DNA from: Phoebastria nigripes
Taxonomy: Eukaryota; Chordata; Aves; Procellariiformes; Diomedeidae
Direction of reading: 5' to 3'
Assembly: GCA_035582835.1 (NCBI GenBank)
Contig: JAYKAV010002442.1
Coordinates: 287,794-351,793, forward strand
Length of the DNA stretch: 64,000 nucleotides
The notes beneath the pieces are model-generated. The model did no database searches and was not told the DNA's origin. It saw nothing but the letters and a program-made list of their open reading frames with translations. The position numbers were made by a program, and so were the translations under genes. How positions within the stretch are numbered: the stretch's first letter is position 1; every line of letters begins with the position of its first letter. Below, piece after piece: positions 38,001 to 51,000 of this stretch.

Positions 38001-41000
38001 TCTGTCAGCAAGCACGGATGAAATGGGGGGTGTTTCCATCACCTTACGGGCAAGCCCTGGAAATCATGCAGCTAAAACTAAGCACAGTAAGAGCCTCAGC
38101 CACTGCCAGTGTCCTGAGCAATGTATATCTTATATGATTTTGAAAAAGCTGATTTTGGAGACTACAGATGAACTCTGCTTTGTAAATGCTAGTTTGTTTG
38201 CCTGTTGCTAATACTACTGGATCTGTGTCAGGCTAGGTCTGGGTCTTGGATTATTTCCTGATAGACCATAGCTTTGGAGCTAGTGTATTATAACAAATTA
38301 ACTGAAACATCTGCTTTGTCATAGTCCCATTTTTTTCCTTAGATTGCTGAGCCAGCACTATGCAATTTTAATTTATTGTGAGGATATATTACCATTTAGT
38401 GCTTTGTTAATTTGCCAAGTGTTAGGTGGCTGAGTTTTTCAGCAGCATTAGCACATAGAACTCTCTGGCTTTCTTGGTTTTTTTTCCTTTTAACTTATTA
38501 TTCCATGTCACCAGCACACTGAGTCACCCGATACACTGAAGTTATTTGGTAATATTCCTGGAACACTGTATAAAACAGTTTATTCTGAGAAGTTACAAAT
38601 TAACACTGACATATTCTTACTCAGCAGATCTGCTCCTCTTACTCATTAAAACTTACTCCAGTTGACACCAGAGGCAGCACACTTCTTGCTGCTTTTTGTT
38701 CCTGGTAAATTTTTGGTCAAATGTGTCGTTTCCCAAACCTGTGGTATCAGAACATCTCTCAGGAGATACTATCAAGCACCCATGGACATCTCCATGAGGA
38801 AAGGGAGCTTTGACAGTGCAGCAACATTTAATCTTCTTCCCCTAAAACTGCAGTGTTTGTGCACACATATAGAGGCGAGGGTGATAGAAATGGAAGATGA
38901 GGAGACTTACATGATTGTGGATGCATAGCACATTAGAAGAAAAACTATACATTTAAAACATTAAAAAAAAAAAAGTCCACTGTATTTACTGACACAAATC
39001 CCAGCAATGGGTGGAGAGATTCATGGTGAGTGCTCTTAATTTTACAAAGCTGATATTGGCTAGTTTTTTATTCTGTCCCTGCTTCCTGTGAACAATGCGA
39101 GAGATATTGAAAAGTTATGGAGTGGGAATTTCTTGGATGAGAATTGTTTGGTGGCAACAACTGTTGCCAAAACACAACCCTGTGTTTTATGTACCCTTTA
39201 AAGAGATGTTTAAATGCCTCTCTTTAGATCATAACCAGAAAATTGTGGTGCTGGAAGGTATTGTTTTGCAATTGGCTAGTTCTAAGCTTGTGTGCTTACA
39301 GAAGACACGTAACCTTTGGAAAGGAAAGGATCACTTCTGAAAATCCCTCCAAGGCTGCTGTTGGTAAAGAAATGTGTTTCCTGGCTCCTTGCCAAGCCTC
39401 AGGGTTGCATCTGTCCTTTTAGAGTATGCTTTGTTCATGCTAAGGAGACTGTATACTGTTGTATGTGCTGTGTCTTCTAACTGGAGTAAGAGCAGTGACC
39501 TTTTGAAGGATAATTAATTGGATTTTCCTTCCTTTTTTTTGTTTGCTAGTTTCCTATTGAATGTAAGCTGTAAGTATAGAGACCTGCTGGCTCTGTGGTC
39601 TGTAGAACTGGACCTTCACTCCATCTCATCAAGACAGCAAATTATAAAGCTCTTGTATCTATTGATATTGAATTAAGGGCTCAGTGGGTAGTTAATATTC
39701 CAAAATATATAGATGTCATACACTTGTATGGAAGTTTTGAACAGTAAACAAACTTGTAAAAGTTGCTGAACTTCTGTACACAGTATATAATCAGCCAGTA
39801 GCAAAATTTGAAGGCTAATTTGCAGGCCATTTAAATTCCAATTTGTATTTGTGTAAAATTCCATCAGTATGCTATTTAGACACAACACTACTTAGACTCT
39901 TATTTAGCTTATTTTAGTTCATGTTTGAACTTAAGGTTTTTCCCTTCTTTTACACTTATCTCAGTACTAATTCATTTATTTATGAGTAATAGCTGGCAAG
40001 TTTCCAGAATTTGGAAGTCTCTGAAGAAACCTTATACAGAGCCACAATGTTTACAGTAGTGGGAAGGCAGAAATAAGGTGAACCTCTGATAGCAGCAGCT
40101 TTTTAAGGAATTACTGAAAAGGAACACAAGTGACACATATTAATGAATATTTATTAATGTGCTAGAATAACACGAGCTGCTTGATTGGCTACTGTGCGTT
40201 CTGCAATGTGGACATACCCATTACAGTTTCAGTAATGTCAGCTATTAGCTATGTCACCTTCCTCTCATTAAATGAACAAACTGCAGTCTTTACAAAGTGG
40301 AGGTGAATATGAATTTCACTGTAAGCAGGTTGGTCAGACTGCTTTATACAGACTAAACTGTGACAAGACCAAGGACAAGTGCAGCTTTTGGCAGTCTTCC
40401 AGTCTAAGTTGGAATGAAGCAAAAAAAAAACGGCTTTTAAGTGATGTTTAGGAATCCCTTATCAATAATGGGAAAGAATTCCTATAAGGAAGTTGATGAG
40501 TTTTAACAAATTTTAGGTCTTTTAATGTGAGTCTATGAATGGAAGATAGGAAAGTCTAAGAATTAGACTTAGATGATTGTTTGAAGAGTATCTCCAAACT
40601 TTTTCTGGCTTGGTTCATTAACTGAGCCCTGCACAATCCTGACACTTCAGTTAAAAGCAGAGACATCAAATACACCTGTAATATTTAAAGTCTTCTGCTC
40701 AGATTTTCTAGCCTCTGCTGAGATAGCCTGTATATAAGAAAATGAAAATCTCTTTCTACACAGAACATGGTTAAGGTGAGTAACAGTAACAGAAGCTCCT
40801 TGTTGCTGTTCTGCATGGGGGCTCGGTCCTCCCAGGGTAGACTTATGTTGGATCATCTCAAATTCCAGCTGTTGCTGAAAAGAGGAGCTCCTGAGCCCAG
40901 CAGCTGGCTGAATAGCAGAGTACATGGAGCAAAGACGTGGAGGTTGTTTCTCTAGCATCAGAATTTCAACTCTGCTTTTTGGAGTTAATTCTCAGAAGGG

Positions 41001-42713
41001 CTAGAAAAGGCTGGTGTGGTTTATCTCCTCTTTACATGAGAAGGATAAGAAGCAGTAGTGCCATATTAGACCTACTTCTGCTATAGGCTCATAGAAGGAG
41101 TCTGCCTTGTCTCTTACTTGTAAGCTTAGCTATATACTGATTTCCTTCACCTTCAAATTCTGACAGAGTTGTACATGGGGCAGAATATTATGTAGTTGTA
41201 ACAAAAGGCAGATAATTCCCCATGCTTTTCTTGCTTAACATAAATATTTGTGGTTGCTATATAATATATATGTATATATATTGGGCATATTATAAATCGG
41301 TCTTTCTAACAATGCCTAATGGCTCTTATTAGCTCTTTGAAGATTAGCAGTTAATACTCTATTATCTAATCAGAAGTAGCACCACTTTAGCATGTTGAGG
41401 CCTTCTTATGTGCTACATACTTGTAATAGTAAATAAAGCCACATTGTTCTTCAAAACTCAATGGCAGGAATAAGTGGTTTATTGAAATTTAAGCATGGCC
41501 ACTATATAAAATATCAGATTTGTCTCCAAGGGGGAAAAAATAACTTAAGAAAATTAATGCAAAAAATGTGACTAGTCTTGTTGAGAATCTAGAAGGGCAT
41601 GCACAGCAACTAACCAATATAAAGTATACTTGAATTAACTGGACTATTCAGGACTTTTTATGAAGCGAGATGCTTCTAATGGTGAGGAGGTGAAACACCC
41701 TAAACAGAAAACAAAAACCTCCCCCTGGGTCCTCAAGAATGTCCTGGTGGGGGGAGAAGCTGATGTAGTAAGAACTTGAAAGGTAAAGGAAGTGTGTGGG
41801 CTTGCTGGGTTTTTTGTTTTGTTGTTGTTTTGTTTGTGTTTTTGTCTCTCCACAGACAGTAGTTATTATACATTCCCATTCTGGACACTGTCATCTGCAG
41901 TTCTCGGAGTGCTTTGACATCACCTGTCATTAGAGAGAATTGTTTTGTTACTTTAGCATGTTATATTACTAGCAGGTTAATATAATCTGCACTGAATAGG
42001 AAAAAAGGGTTACAGCAGCAAGTTGTGCAGATGTGGTATGGTTGTAAAGATACCATTATACTTGAAGTAGAACTCTTCCCATGGAGGATGCTGGTTACAT
42101 ATCTAAGAACTAAATTAGGGAGTTGTAATTAAACAAGGAAGTCAGACCTGCGTATTTTCAAATGTGATCTTTAACAAAGAATGAGAGGGGAACAAGAAAA
42201 TTGAGTAGAAACAAGTACAGAAACAAATAACTGTTCTTCTAAGACTTCTAACTACATCTTTTTATACACCAAAAAGGCCAGGATTTTTGTTAATGTTGTT
42301 AGTGAGCTTACTCATTTTTGGAGTCCAGTTGGTTTTTTGTGTGTGAGATTAGCCACATGTTCCCTGGAAACTGTTGTGACAAATGCAGTACTGCTTTAAG
42401 CAGTGTTGGGAAATTACTTTCTTGCTGGGAGCTGATGAGGCCTTTCAGATGTGTTTGGGGGCTTTCAAACTGATGCTTAACAGTAGTGTTACTTTTAAAA
42501 GCATGAACTAGAAACGGAGGAAAGCATGAGACCTATGGCTACATGACAGAAATCATGGGCTGTATTCAGTTGCTAGCTTTCCCTTCTCTCTGGGCAGTTT
42601 TGGCTGAACAGCAATGCTAACTGGAAGGGATGGTTCCACCTGAACTTTAATATTAAAGTGACTGAGTGATATAACTGGTCTTTTTGTATGTTGAAATCCA
42701 TGTGGCTTTGGAG

Positions 42714-43726
42714 AGAATCATAGAATCATTAAGGTTGGAAAAGACTTTTAAGATCATCGAGTCCAACCATCAACCCAACACCACCATGCCCACTAAACCA
42801 TGTCCCGAAGCGCCTCATCCACACGTCTTTTAAATACTTCCAGGGATGGTGACTCCACCACTTCCCTGGGCAGCCTGTTCCNATGTTTAACCACTCTTTC
42901 AGTGAAGACATTTTTCCTAATGTCTAATCTAAACCTCCCCTGGTGCAACTTGAGGCCACTTCCTCTCGTCCTAATGCTAGTTGCTTGGCAGAAGAGACCA
43001 ACACCCACCTTGCTGCAACCTCCTTTCAGGCAGTTGTAGAGCGCGATAAGGTCTCCCCTCAGCCTCCTCTTCTCCAGACTAAACAGTCCCAGTTCCCTCA
43101 GCTGCTCCTCATCAGACTTGTTTTCCAGACCCTTCACCAGCTTCATTGCCCTTCTCTGGACACGCCCCAGCACCTCAATGTCCTTCTTGTAGTGAGGGGC
43201 CCAAAACTGAACACAGTATTCGAGGTGGGGCCTCACCAGTGCCGAGTACAGGGGGATGACCACCTTCCTACTCCTGCTGGCCACACTATTTCTGATACAG
43301 GCCAGGATGCCATTGGCCTTCTTGGCTACCTGGGCACACTGCCGGCTCATATTCAGCCGGCTGTCAACCAGCACCCCCAGGTCCTTTTCCGCCAGGCAGC
43401 TTTCCAGCCACTCTTCCCCCAGCCTGTAGCGTTGCATGGGGTTGTTGTGGCTGAAGTGCAGGACCCGGCACTTGGCCTTGTTGAACCTCATGCAGTTGGC
43501 CTCAGCCCATCGATCCAGCCTGTCCAGGTCCCTCTGCAGAGCCTTCCTACCCTCGAGCAGATCGACACTCCCGCCCAGCTTGGTGTCGTCTGCAAACTTA
43601 CTGAGGGAACACTCAATTCCCTCATCCAGATCATTGATAAAGATATTGAACAAGACCGGCCCCAAAACTGAGCCCTGGGGGACACCGCTCGTGACCGGCT
43701 GCCAACTGGATTTAACTCCATTCACG
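42714..43726 (-). mobile_element. CR1 LINE, 5'-truncated, with open reverse-transcriptase frame
   Basis: A minus-strand non-LTR retrotransposon fragment. Its frame (43725-42793, 310 codons) encodes the C-terminal part of the CR1 reverse transcriptase: [20 protein letters not shown] at about residues 14-33, the catalytic FADD at 44-47, and the CR1 C-terminal region ending FKRRVDEALRDMV. The frame has no stop or frameshift, only one ambiguous base at 42882. The 3' end near 42714-42730 carries the CR1 ATGATTCTATGATTCT terminal repeat after TTGGACTCGATGATCTT. The 5' half of ORF2 and all of ORF1 are absent, so the copy cannot move. No target-site duplication is expected or seen. Confidence 0.95.
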
Positions 43727-43729
43727 TGA

Positions 43730-44482
43730 GAGGCTGGAAAGGAGATGTGTAAAAGGGTATAACTTGCATGTTTCCTGACCTTTCCCCTAAATACTGTTCT
43801 GTTTGCGAAGCTACCTTTGAAATCTCACTTCTGTGCCACAGAAATTCTTCTCTTGCTATCCCATGCATGTCCAGGTGCAAATTGTTGTTCATCCCCTTTC
43901 CTAATCAATATGGGTCAGGACCAGTGCAGGACTGATACAGGAATAAAATACAATGTACTTAAATTACTCTATATGAAAGGTGTTCACCTTGTGCCTTTGC
44001 TTTTAAAGCACTGTTTTGTGGTTTTTTTCTCTTGTTCTTTTTTGATTGATGTTGTAGGTATATGCACATCCCCTCTTGTGACACTGTACTACTTGTTTCT
44101 TCACTTATCTGAGAATCTGTTCTGGGATTAATTCTGCATTGGATAGTGTGGTCACATCTGCTATTTCATTTGTCATGCTGCAGTAAAGCAGAGTACGCTT
44201 TGTGCTTTTAGCTTCAGTGAGCTTTATCACTCATTAATTGTCATAGACTTTAATAATTTGTTGATGTAAATTCTTTTCAAATCTTTCACTTCACATTAAA
44301 AAGGTTAATGGTGAGCAGCTGAATTTAAATGACAAACCTAATGATGCAATTGTGTCCTGATAGAGCTCTTTAGACAAGAAGCAGTATCAATTTTAGTTTC
44401 CTGAATGTGTTTGAGGACCATATTTTCTTTATCATGTAAGACAAAACTCTGCTATGACTGTCCAGGCAGGTCTGCTTTGTAA
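43730..44482. other. Spacer between CR1 and the SEC61B-like copy
   Basis: AT-rich non-coding DNA. A 104-codon open frame on the plus strand (43817-44131) resembles no known protein and I treat it as chance. Confidence 0.5.
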
Positions 44483-44722
44483 ATCTATCAACAGAGCTGT
44501 TTGGCCAAGAAAGAGAAGAGCTCCAAACAAAAGAAAAATAGCAACAGTGGAAAACTGACCAAAAGCCATTTTAATTCATTGAGAACCAAAGGAATGTTGA
44601 GTTTCTATACTGGTATTTCCCGTGGGATCCAAATTGCCCCCTTTACAACACTGGTCATAAATACTTTTTTCATTGCTTCAGTAATATTATTACACATCTG
44701 GGCTAAATATGATCAGTCTTAG
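44483..44722 (+). pseudogene. SEC61B: SEC61B-like processed copy (translocon beta subunit), N-terminus lost
   Basis: SEC61B is the tail-anchored beta subunit of the ER protein translocon, normally about 96 residues from a multi-exon gene. Here an intronless frame aligns without gaps to its C-terminal two thirds. The stretch KQKKNSNSGK corresponds to RQRKNASCGT, and GMLSFYT corresponds to GMWRFYT. The membrane anchor and tail FIASVILLHIWAKYDQS correspond to FIASVFMLHIWGKYTRS. By eye about half of the last 43 residues are identical. The natural stop position is kept (TAG at 44720-44722). No ATG lies in frame: an upstream TAA sits at 44480-44482 and the proline-rich N-terminus is missing. Lack of introns and an A-rich tract about 280 bp downstream suggest a retrocopy. 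The open frame despite high divergence leaves room for a retained retrogene. Confidence 0.75.
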
Positions 44723-45000
44723 ATCTTGCTGTTCCAATGTATGCTGGTGAATTTGCATGAATGGACTGGGCACAAGTTGGGAGGGAGAAGAAAGCTTCCG
44801 ATCTCCACATGTGGTAAACTTTAAATTGCTTGTGAGGCTTTTAGAAAGTTTTGTGTTAAACTAAATGGGAAGGCAGAGTCTTTTTATAGTTTTGTTTCTC
44901 TTCTTTCTTAGCTCTTGTTATTTCTGGTCTTGCAGGAGTGGTGTCCTAATTAAAACATTCTGCCTTCTGAAGCCTGTTGGTCACATGTTAATTGTATTTT

Positions 45001-45056
45001 TAAATAAAAAAAAAAATAAAAAAACCCCAAAAAAACAAAAACCAAATAAAATGGAA
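45001..45056 (+). repeat. A-rich tract, possible degenerate poly(A) tail of the SEC61B-like copy
   Basis: An A-rich stretch interrupted by C, T and G, beginning with AAATAAA. It lies about 280 bp after the SEC61B-like stop codon on the same strand. It could be the decayed poly(A) tail of the inserted mRNA or an unrelated simple repeat. Confidence 0.5.
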
Positions 45057-48000
45057 TGAGAAAAGTCTGTTGGAAACTTTAATTTTCTGATGTTTAGATG
45101 TTTGACTGGTGTAGTTTGCTTCTCTAAATGCCTCTGTATACCTAAATGATTAAGACAGACTGTTTTGCGGGTTTTTAAGCTGTACATATTAAAAATACTT
45201 TTCTAATATAAAAATACAGAATTATGCACTCTTACTGAAATAGAAGATGTAATTTAAGACGGCTTGATGTGGTAATGTGGATATTCTGGGTTTAGTTTGA
45301 AATTTTAGAAGAATTTATCTTAATAAATAGCTGAGTTTTGTTCATACTGTCTCTTAATTTTTAACCCTATCCCTTTGAACACTTAACACTTACCATTAAC
45401 AGCATGGTAATAGCACCTAAAGCACTCCTGTAACTGATAGATTACATGAAGTACAACACTGTGGATAGGTTGCCTTTTTTGCAGGGGCAACATTTATCTG
45501 GTTGTTGTAGCGGATAAAGAAGGTGTCCCAGTCTGTTGTAGTTTTCCATACCCAGAGTCCTGAAAATCCAGCTGCCTTGTGAGGCAAGGCCTGTGCTGAT
45601 GGAAATGGATTAAGCTGTCCTGCAGCCCACTCCTGGGATATCGTGAGGGATTCTTCTCAAGCCCTTGTTATGGCTGGGAGTGGGTTGTCTAACGATGTGG
45701 GCCCTGGCCAAAGAAGGTGGTGAAGGGGAAGAGGTCAGGTTGGGGGGTGACCTGGCCTTCTTCCAGACTTCTTTCAGCTGTTTGTTTTATTTTGGGGAAT
45801 ATTTCTCCAGGAAACCTGGTATGCCCCTATGTCTCGTTAAGTTTCTTACCTGCTGGCTCTTCAGCTCTCTGTTACTCCTTCATGAGTTTTCTAAAGCAGC
45901 ATGCACTAATGCCCTGGGTCTTTCCATGAGGACTACCAGCATTAACATAATGTAAATATATGACAGTCTAGTCCTCTCTGTTCAGAAATCCTTCCAAATT
46001 ACATCATTGCTAAAGCCTAACTGCCTCAGGGTCATGAGATGTGCTTTTATCAAACCATTTCTCAGCAATGGTTATAAACTTGTGCTAGTGGGGTCAGATA
46101 GTTCTTGGCACTGGAGCTGATCTTTCTTCTGCTGATGTGAAGTGCAGGCAGAGTAGATTAACACCTTTCTACAAATGCTGTAGATGTATTCCAGTTAGCT
46201 GACTTCATTTGTAAACCATTAGATGCTGGGTAGAAAAGCTATTTTTATAGCCAAAATGGCTGGCAGACCCAGTGCAGATACAGAAATTAGAAGAATTATT
46301 TCAAAAGCTGTGGAAAAATAACTGTCTGGATTATTTAGACTATTAGCTTCATGTACCACTGCACAATAATCAGTAAATCCAGACTAAGTTGCTAGAGGCA
46401 AAATGATTAGCATTTTCTATTAAACTTTTACCTGTTAGAACAGGTAACTTGTTTGCTAGATTTCATCTTTACTGTTTAATCTCATTTCTGATCATGCTGA
46501 AAAAAGCTCCCTGAAGTTTTTGTAATACTATACCTTAACAAATTTATTAGAGAAGCAGAACTAGACAGAACATAATTATCTTGGCAACTGTTTTGATTTT
46601 TACAGCAACTTATATTACTTTTATAACTGATACTAGAGGTGGATTTCGCCCACTCTTCAATACTTAGCAATCTAAAACTATCTGGTTTTAAATGTCAGTG
46701 AACTGTTCATCCAGTGTACTACAATTGCAAAGACAGTACAGGGTTATCGACCTCTGAGCAATTTTATCCTATTTTAGCACTAATCATGTTGCTAGGAAGT
46801 AATTGCCATGCTGATGCAGCAGCAATAAAACTTTAACTAGAGTCACCTCACAGTAATTTTTTCTGTGGAACTGTTGCTGTGTTTGTATACTGGAATTGCA
46901 TTTGATAACATGGTATTCATAATCTCTGTCTTCTAATTAATCCCTGTGAGTAGACCTCTGAGTCAATCAACAGGCCCACTCAACTTGTGGGCTAGATGGG
47001 TGGCACTCCTTCAGAGCAGCAGAGAGCTGCCATAAGCAAACTAAGTTTTACCTTGCCATGGTTTGAGTGGTACTGTAGGAAACCTGTCTGTGAACAGCAT
47101 TTCTGGGAAGGCTTTGTTGTGTGCTAACATACTAGTGGTGTTCTGGGGCATGTTCTCTGGCCTGATTATGGAGACACTGTGGTAGTACTGGAGACCATGC
47201 TGGAAGGCTCAATGTGTATAGACTGGAGAGAAGTCTTTAAAGTAGCATCAAGGTTACTCCTGAGAGAGTATGAACTTGTCCAAAAGGGCTGTAAGCGATA
47301 AAAGTTAATCTAGAACCAATACAATTTACAGGATGTAAGTCTTGAGTTATTTAAAACAAGCAAACAACAAACCCTTTAAAATATCCTAAAATAGGTGAGT
47401 GTTAAATATGCTTTAAAAAAAAATAAATCAGTATTGAATGTAAAGAGAAATGGGAGGCAGATAGAAAGGGAAGGAATTTGGAGAGCTACTGAGATAGATA
47501 CACAAAGAAAAATGTCTTCTAGAAAACAAGAGCAGGGTGACCACCAACAGAAACTGTTGCAAAAATACAGCTAAAATGAAAAGTAGTGAGAGAGTGAGCA
47601 AGATAATGAGGAATAAACAAGTAATTTTTGTATTGGTATCTGAACTGAAATTAGATTACAAATATTAGTTATAAAGTCCTCTTTCATTATTCTAAGATTA
47701 ATTCAGCAGCAGACAAAATTATGAGTGAAGGAACAACATAGGCAATGATTCACAGGCTAGAAGTTTCTAAATATTTCTTCCTTTTGAATTTTTTTGATTA
47801 ATTGTGGACTTCTTAAATTATGAGACTAAAAACTAAGTATGTCTTCATTGGTAGGGAGTAATTAATAGAAAATATGGATGGTTCCCACTGTTGAGAAGTG
47901 ATGTAATCTGCCATGGTACCAAATGACTCATTAATAAATGAGTGGATCATGTGTTGAGAATGGTAAATCTTTATAATTGCAAATGTCTGAAAACTGCTTT

Positions 48001-51000
48001 TAGAACTTTGACTGGAAAGTTCTTCCCCTGCATATTTATGCAAGTAAAGTTACAGTCCTGTACTCTTTTTCTCTAAGCAAAGGCAAAGCAGATCGTGGCA
48101 TGGTAGAAAGGAAATAACTCCATGAAATAATTGAGTATGCAACTATTTCTTCAGGGAAAAAAAAAAAATCTTGTTCTTATTTACTCACCTGTTGTTACTG
48201 AGGTGATTACTGGAATCACAGTTTGCAGACAAGGAGTGTGGGAGAAAAACTATTTGCCTTGGCTGGTGCTGTATGTAGCAACACCCCTGGTGATGGATAT
48301 TCTGGGAAATTTTTGACTTATCAATCTGCGACTAGTGAGATAGGCAAGCCAGGACACAAAGCAGAGGTAACAATTTAAATCTGTCACTAGATGAATGCCA
48401 TGTTCCTTCAGGACTTGGCAAATACAGTGACAATTTTTCATTTCTGATTATTGGCACTTCTGATGTTTACGAAATGCAATCTTTCAGCTGTGGTTTCACA
48501 TTATACCTTAGGCCTTGTTACCAGTCTAGCAGAGTGCACTCTTACCACGGTTACAAAGCTTCTGCTCTTTGCAGCTGGACAGGAAGGCAATGCTTAAATA
48601 AAATCTTTGATGTGATTTTTAGGTTTTGGCTCATTGGCTTGTTTCCAACTGAGAAGTACAGGCTATGGATCTATGGGGTCCTGTAAAAATGACTTACGGG
48701 AGGATGGGGTTGCAGAACAGGAACTGCAGCCCTGTCTCCTGCCCTCATGCTGTAAAGCCTCAGGTTTCTCCCCTTGTCCTCAGATCTGTGCAGCTGATGC
48801 AGAAATACAGAGACAGGATGTGGCATTGAGGAGCTAGGGTTGTGAAGGAGGTCTGTAGTGGGGGTTTGCTATGGTTAAAACCCCACACTCGCATAAACTT
48901 CTCAAGGTGGACCTACCCTGATTCTCATTTTGTGAGGTGCATGTCCTTGCAGTAAGGAGCTGCTCTTAGTCCCTGGATAGTTGCATTGTACTTTGAGTTG
49001 AGCGAAATCTGAGGTACAGGACACAAAGATTTCTGTATAAGCATGGTCGTCTTGAGATAACTGTGATAGCAATTTTGGAGGGAAAATAAAGTTATAGATA
49101 AAACAGCTTTTCAGTAAATGGTTTAAGATGCCAGGGGTGGATAAAAGAAGCTAGCAAATGTGAAACCTTTAGCTAATACAGTTAAGAAAGCAGGTTTGAT
49201 TCAGTTGTGTAAAAACAGGCATCTAGTCCTACTGAGATGCTCTAGGATACCTGTTGTCTCTGTTTGCCACTGCAGCAGGGAATGGGCAGTGTGTCCACCT
49301 ACCTGTGCCAGATCTACCAGCCCCAGGGGGAAGTCTTAGCCCAAGGGCACTACATACTATAAAGTGTTTATGCAACTGAGTCAAGACAATGTATATGTAC
49401 TTAATGCTGACCATTTGCAGTATACTTCAAGATGTCTCATTCCATGGCACTGTTTCTATAAGGGTATGCAGACACATTAAAAGCAATGGAAAGACATTGC
49501 CTGGAATCCATAATATGATGCTATCATGCTCTTACTAATTTACATGCCTGTCTAAAGAACCAATTGCACAATTTGGCTGCAGTGGCTGATATCTTGTTGT
49601 TCGTGTGATGAGAATTCATAGTTCTTAGAATCTGCACACCTATGATGTATAATAACTAAAAGAGCGCTTGGCTACATGATTTGCTTCCCCAATATGTAAT
49701 TTGCTCCTCTTGTGTTTTTTATCTTTTTCTACATTGTTGCGCCTGTTTTTTTTTTTCTTATTCATTTAAAGAAAAAAAAAGTTAGAATCCTTTGTGTATA
49801 CTAATCAGACTGTGAAATGGGGCTGCTATTTTAAATTTGAATTTTTTTTTAAATTTTTTAGAGTTTGAAATTTAAGATTTTGAAATCAAAACATCTCAAA
49901 GCTGTACAGTTACTCTGTGCTACTGACAACTTAGTAAATAAGTAATTCTGCCGAGAGAGGTTACTGCCACTGTGAAGCTTCGCTGTAGGAGACTGTAGGC
50001 AAGCCTGAGTTAGGATGCAGTTTTTGCCCTGAAAAGGCTACAGTCTGTAGCCACATAATCCAGCTAATTGGCATGTGCAGTAAAACGTTCTTTTCGGAAG
50101 ACTTCTTCCATTGCGCTCTTTCCCCTGTGTTTAGTGAACATTAGACCGAACATTAGTTTCTGAAGGGACCTGTGATTGTAACAGTACTGTATATTTGGCA
50201 ATACTTGGAAATGCTACAGTCATTTCCCTTTCCTCTGAGGTTGTAGGTTCCTAAACATCCTCATCTGCCCTGTAATTAGTGATAAACATCTGTGCTCATA
50301 ATATTTGTTTAAATTGGTTGTCTACAGTACCAAGTTCTGGATATTACTTCATTACAATGCTTAAGAGTGAGACTGCCTATAGTTTATTTCTTGGGATTTA
50401 AAAGCAGAAATATCTAGAGTTAACATGGAAGTATGAAATAATTGAGAGAACTTGAGAGAAAAGCCTCCTGACAACTTATTCTCCGAAGGCTTTTGATAGT
50501 ACAATGGAGAGAAATTACATATTCTTATTTACCACCCATCTGTACAAAAAGATTAGGCTATGTTATTCTTACAGCTTTGTTTTGACTGACTCTAATTATA
50601 AGCAGATTTTTTACTTTGCTTTAGACCTGATATGCAATCTGCATTTGTTATTCTACACTTATCACCTAGACACCAAGACTGGATGTAAAACTCATGAAAA
50701 CAGCAGTATAACAATAGAGTATGAATTTCATCACTTTTATCAAGAAAGTAGACCAACACAGCTCATATTTACAAAGTGAAAATGATCTAATTGTCAGCTC
50801 TTCTTAAAACAAAACAAAACAAAAAAAAAACCAAGCCAAAAAACCCCCTGACCATCTGTCCAGTATGGGTTNGTTTGGTTTTTTTTAGGGAGCCTCAAGA
50901 GGTCAACAGTTTCCAAGGTTGGATACAGTTAATTGCTATAGTGGGTTTTATTAATCTACGTTTTTATCTTGCCAGATTTAATGTGTTTGAAGAATTGCCA

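Larger units (their letters stand above)
23904..42712. other. Intergenic DNA between RGS2 and the RGS13 remnant, central part
   Basis: About 19 kb of mostly AT-rich DNA with no exon I can assign. It holds a GC-rich block (28925-29510), a 22-bp tandem repeat (31997-32050) and scattered homopolymers (for example 26027-26039, 26082-26094 and 26241-26255). The longest unexplained frame is 24976-25368 on the plus strand. It begins at TTG and resembles no family I know. Confidence 0.55.

Noticed and set aside
42943..43671. 242-codon open frame on the plus strand
   Set aside because: Antisense to the CR1 reverse transcriptase; no known similarity in this orientation.
43817..44131. 104-codon plus-strand frame upstream of the SEC61B-like copy
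   Set aside because: Not in continuity with SEC61B and no similarity; considered chance.
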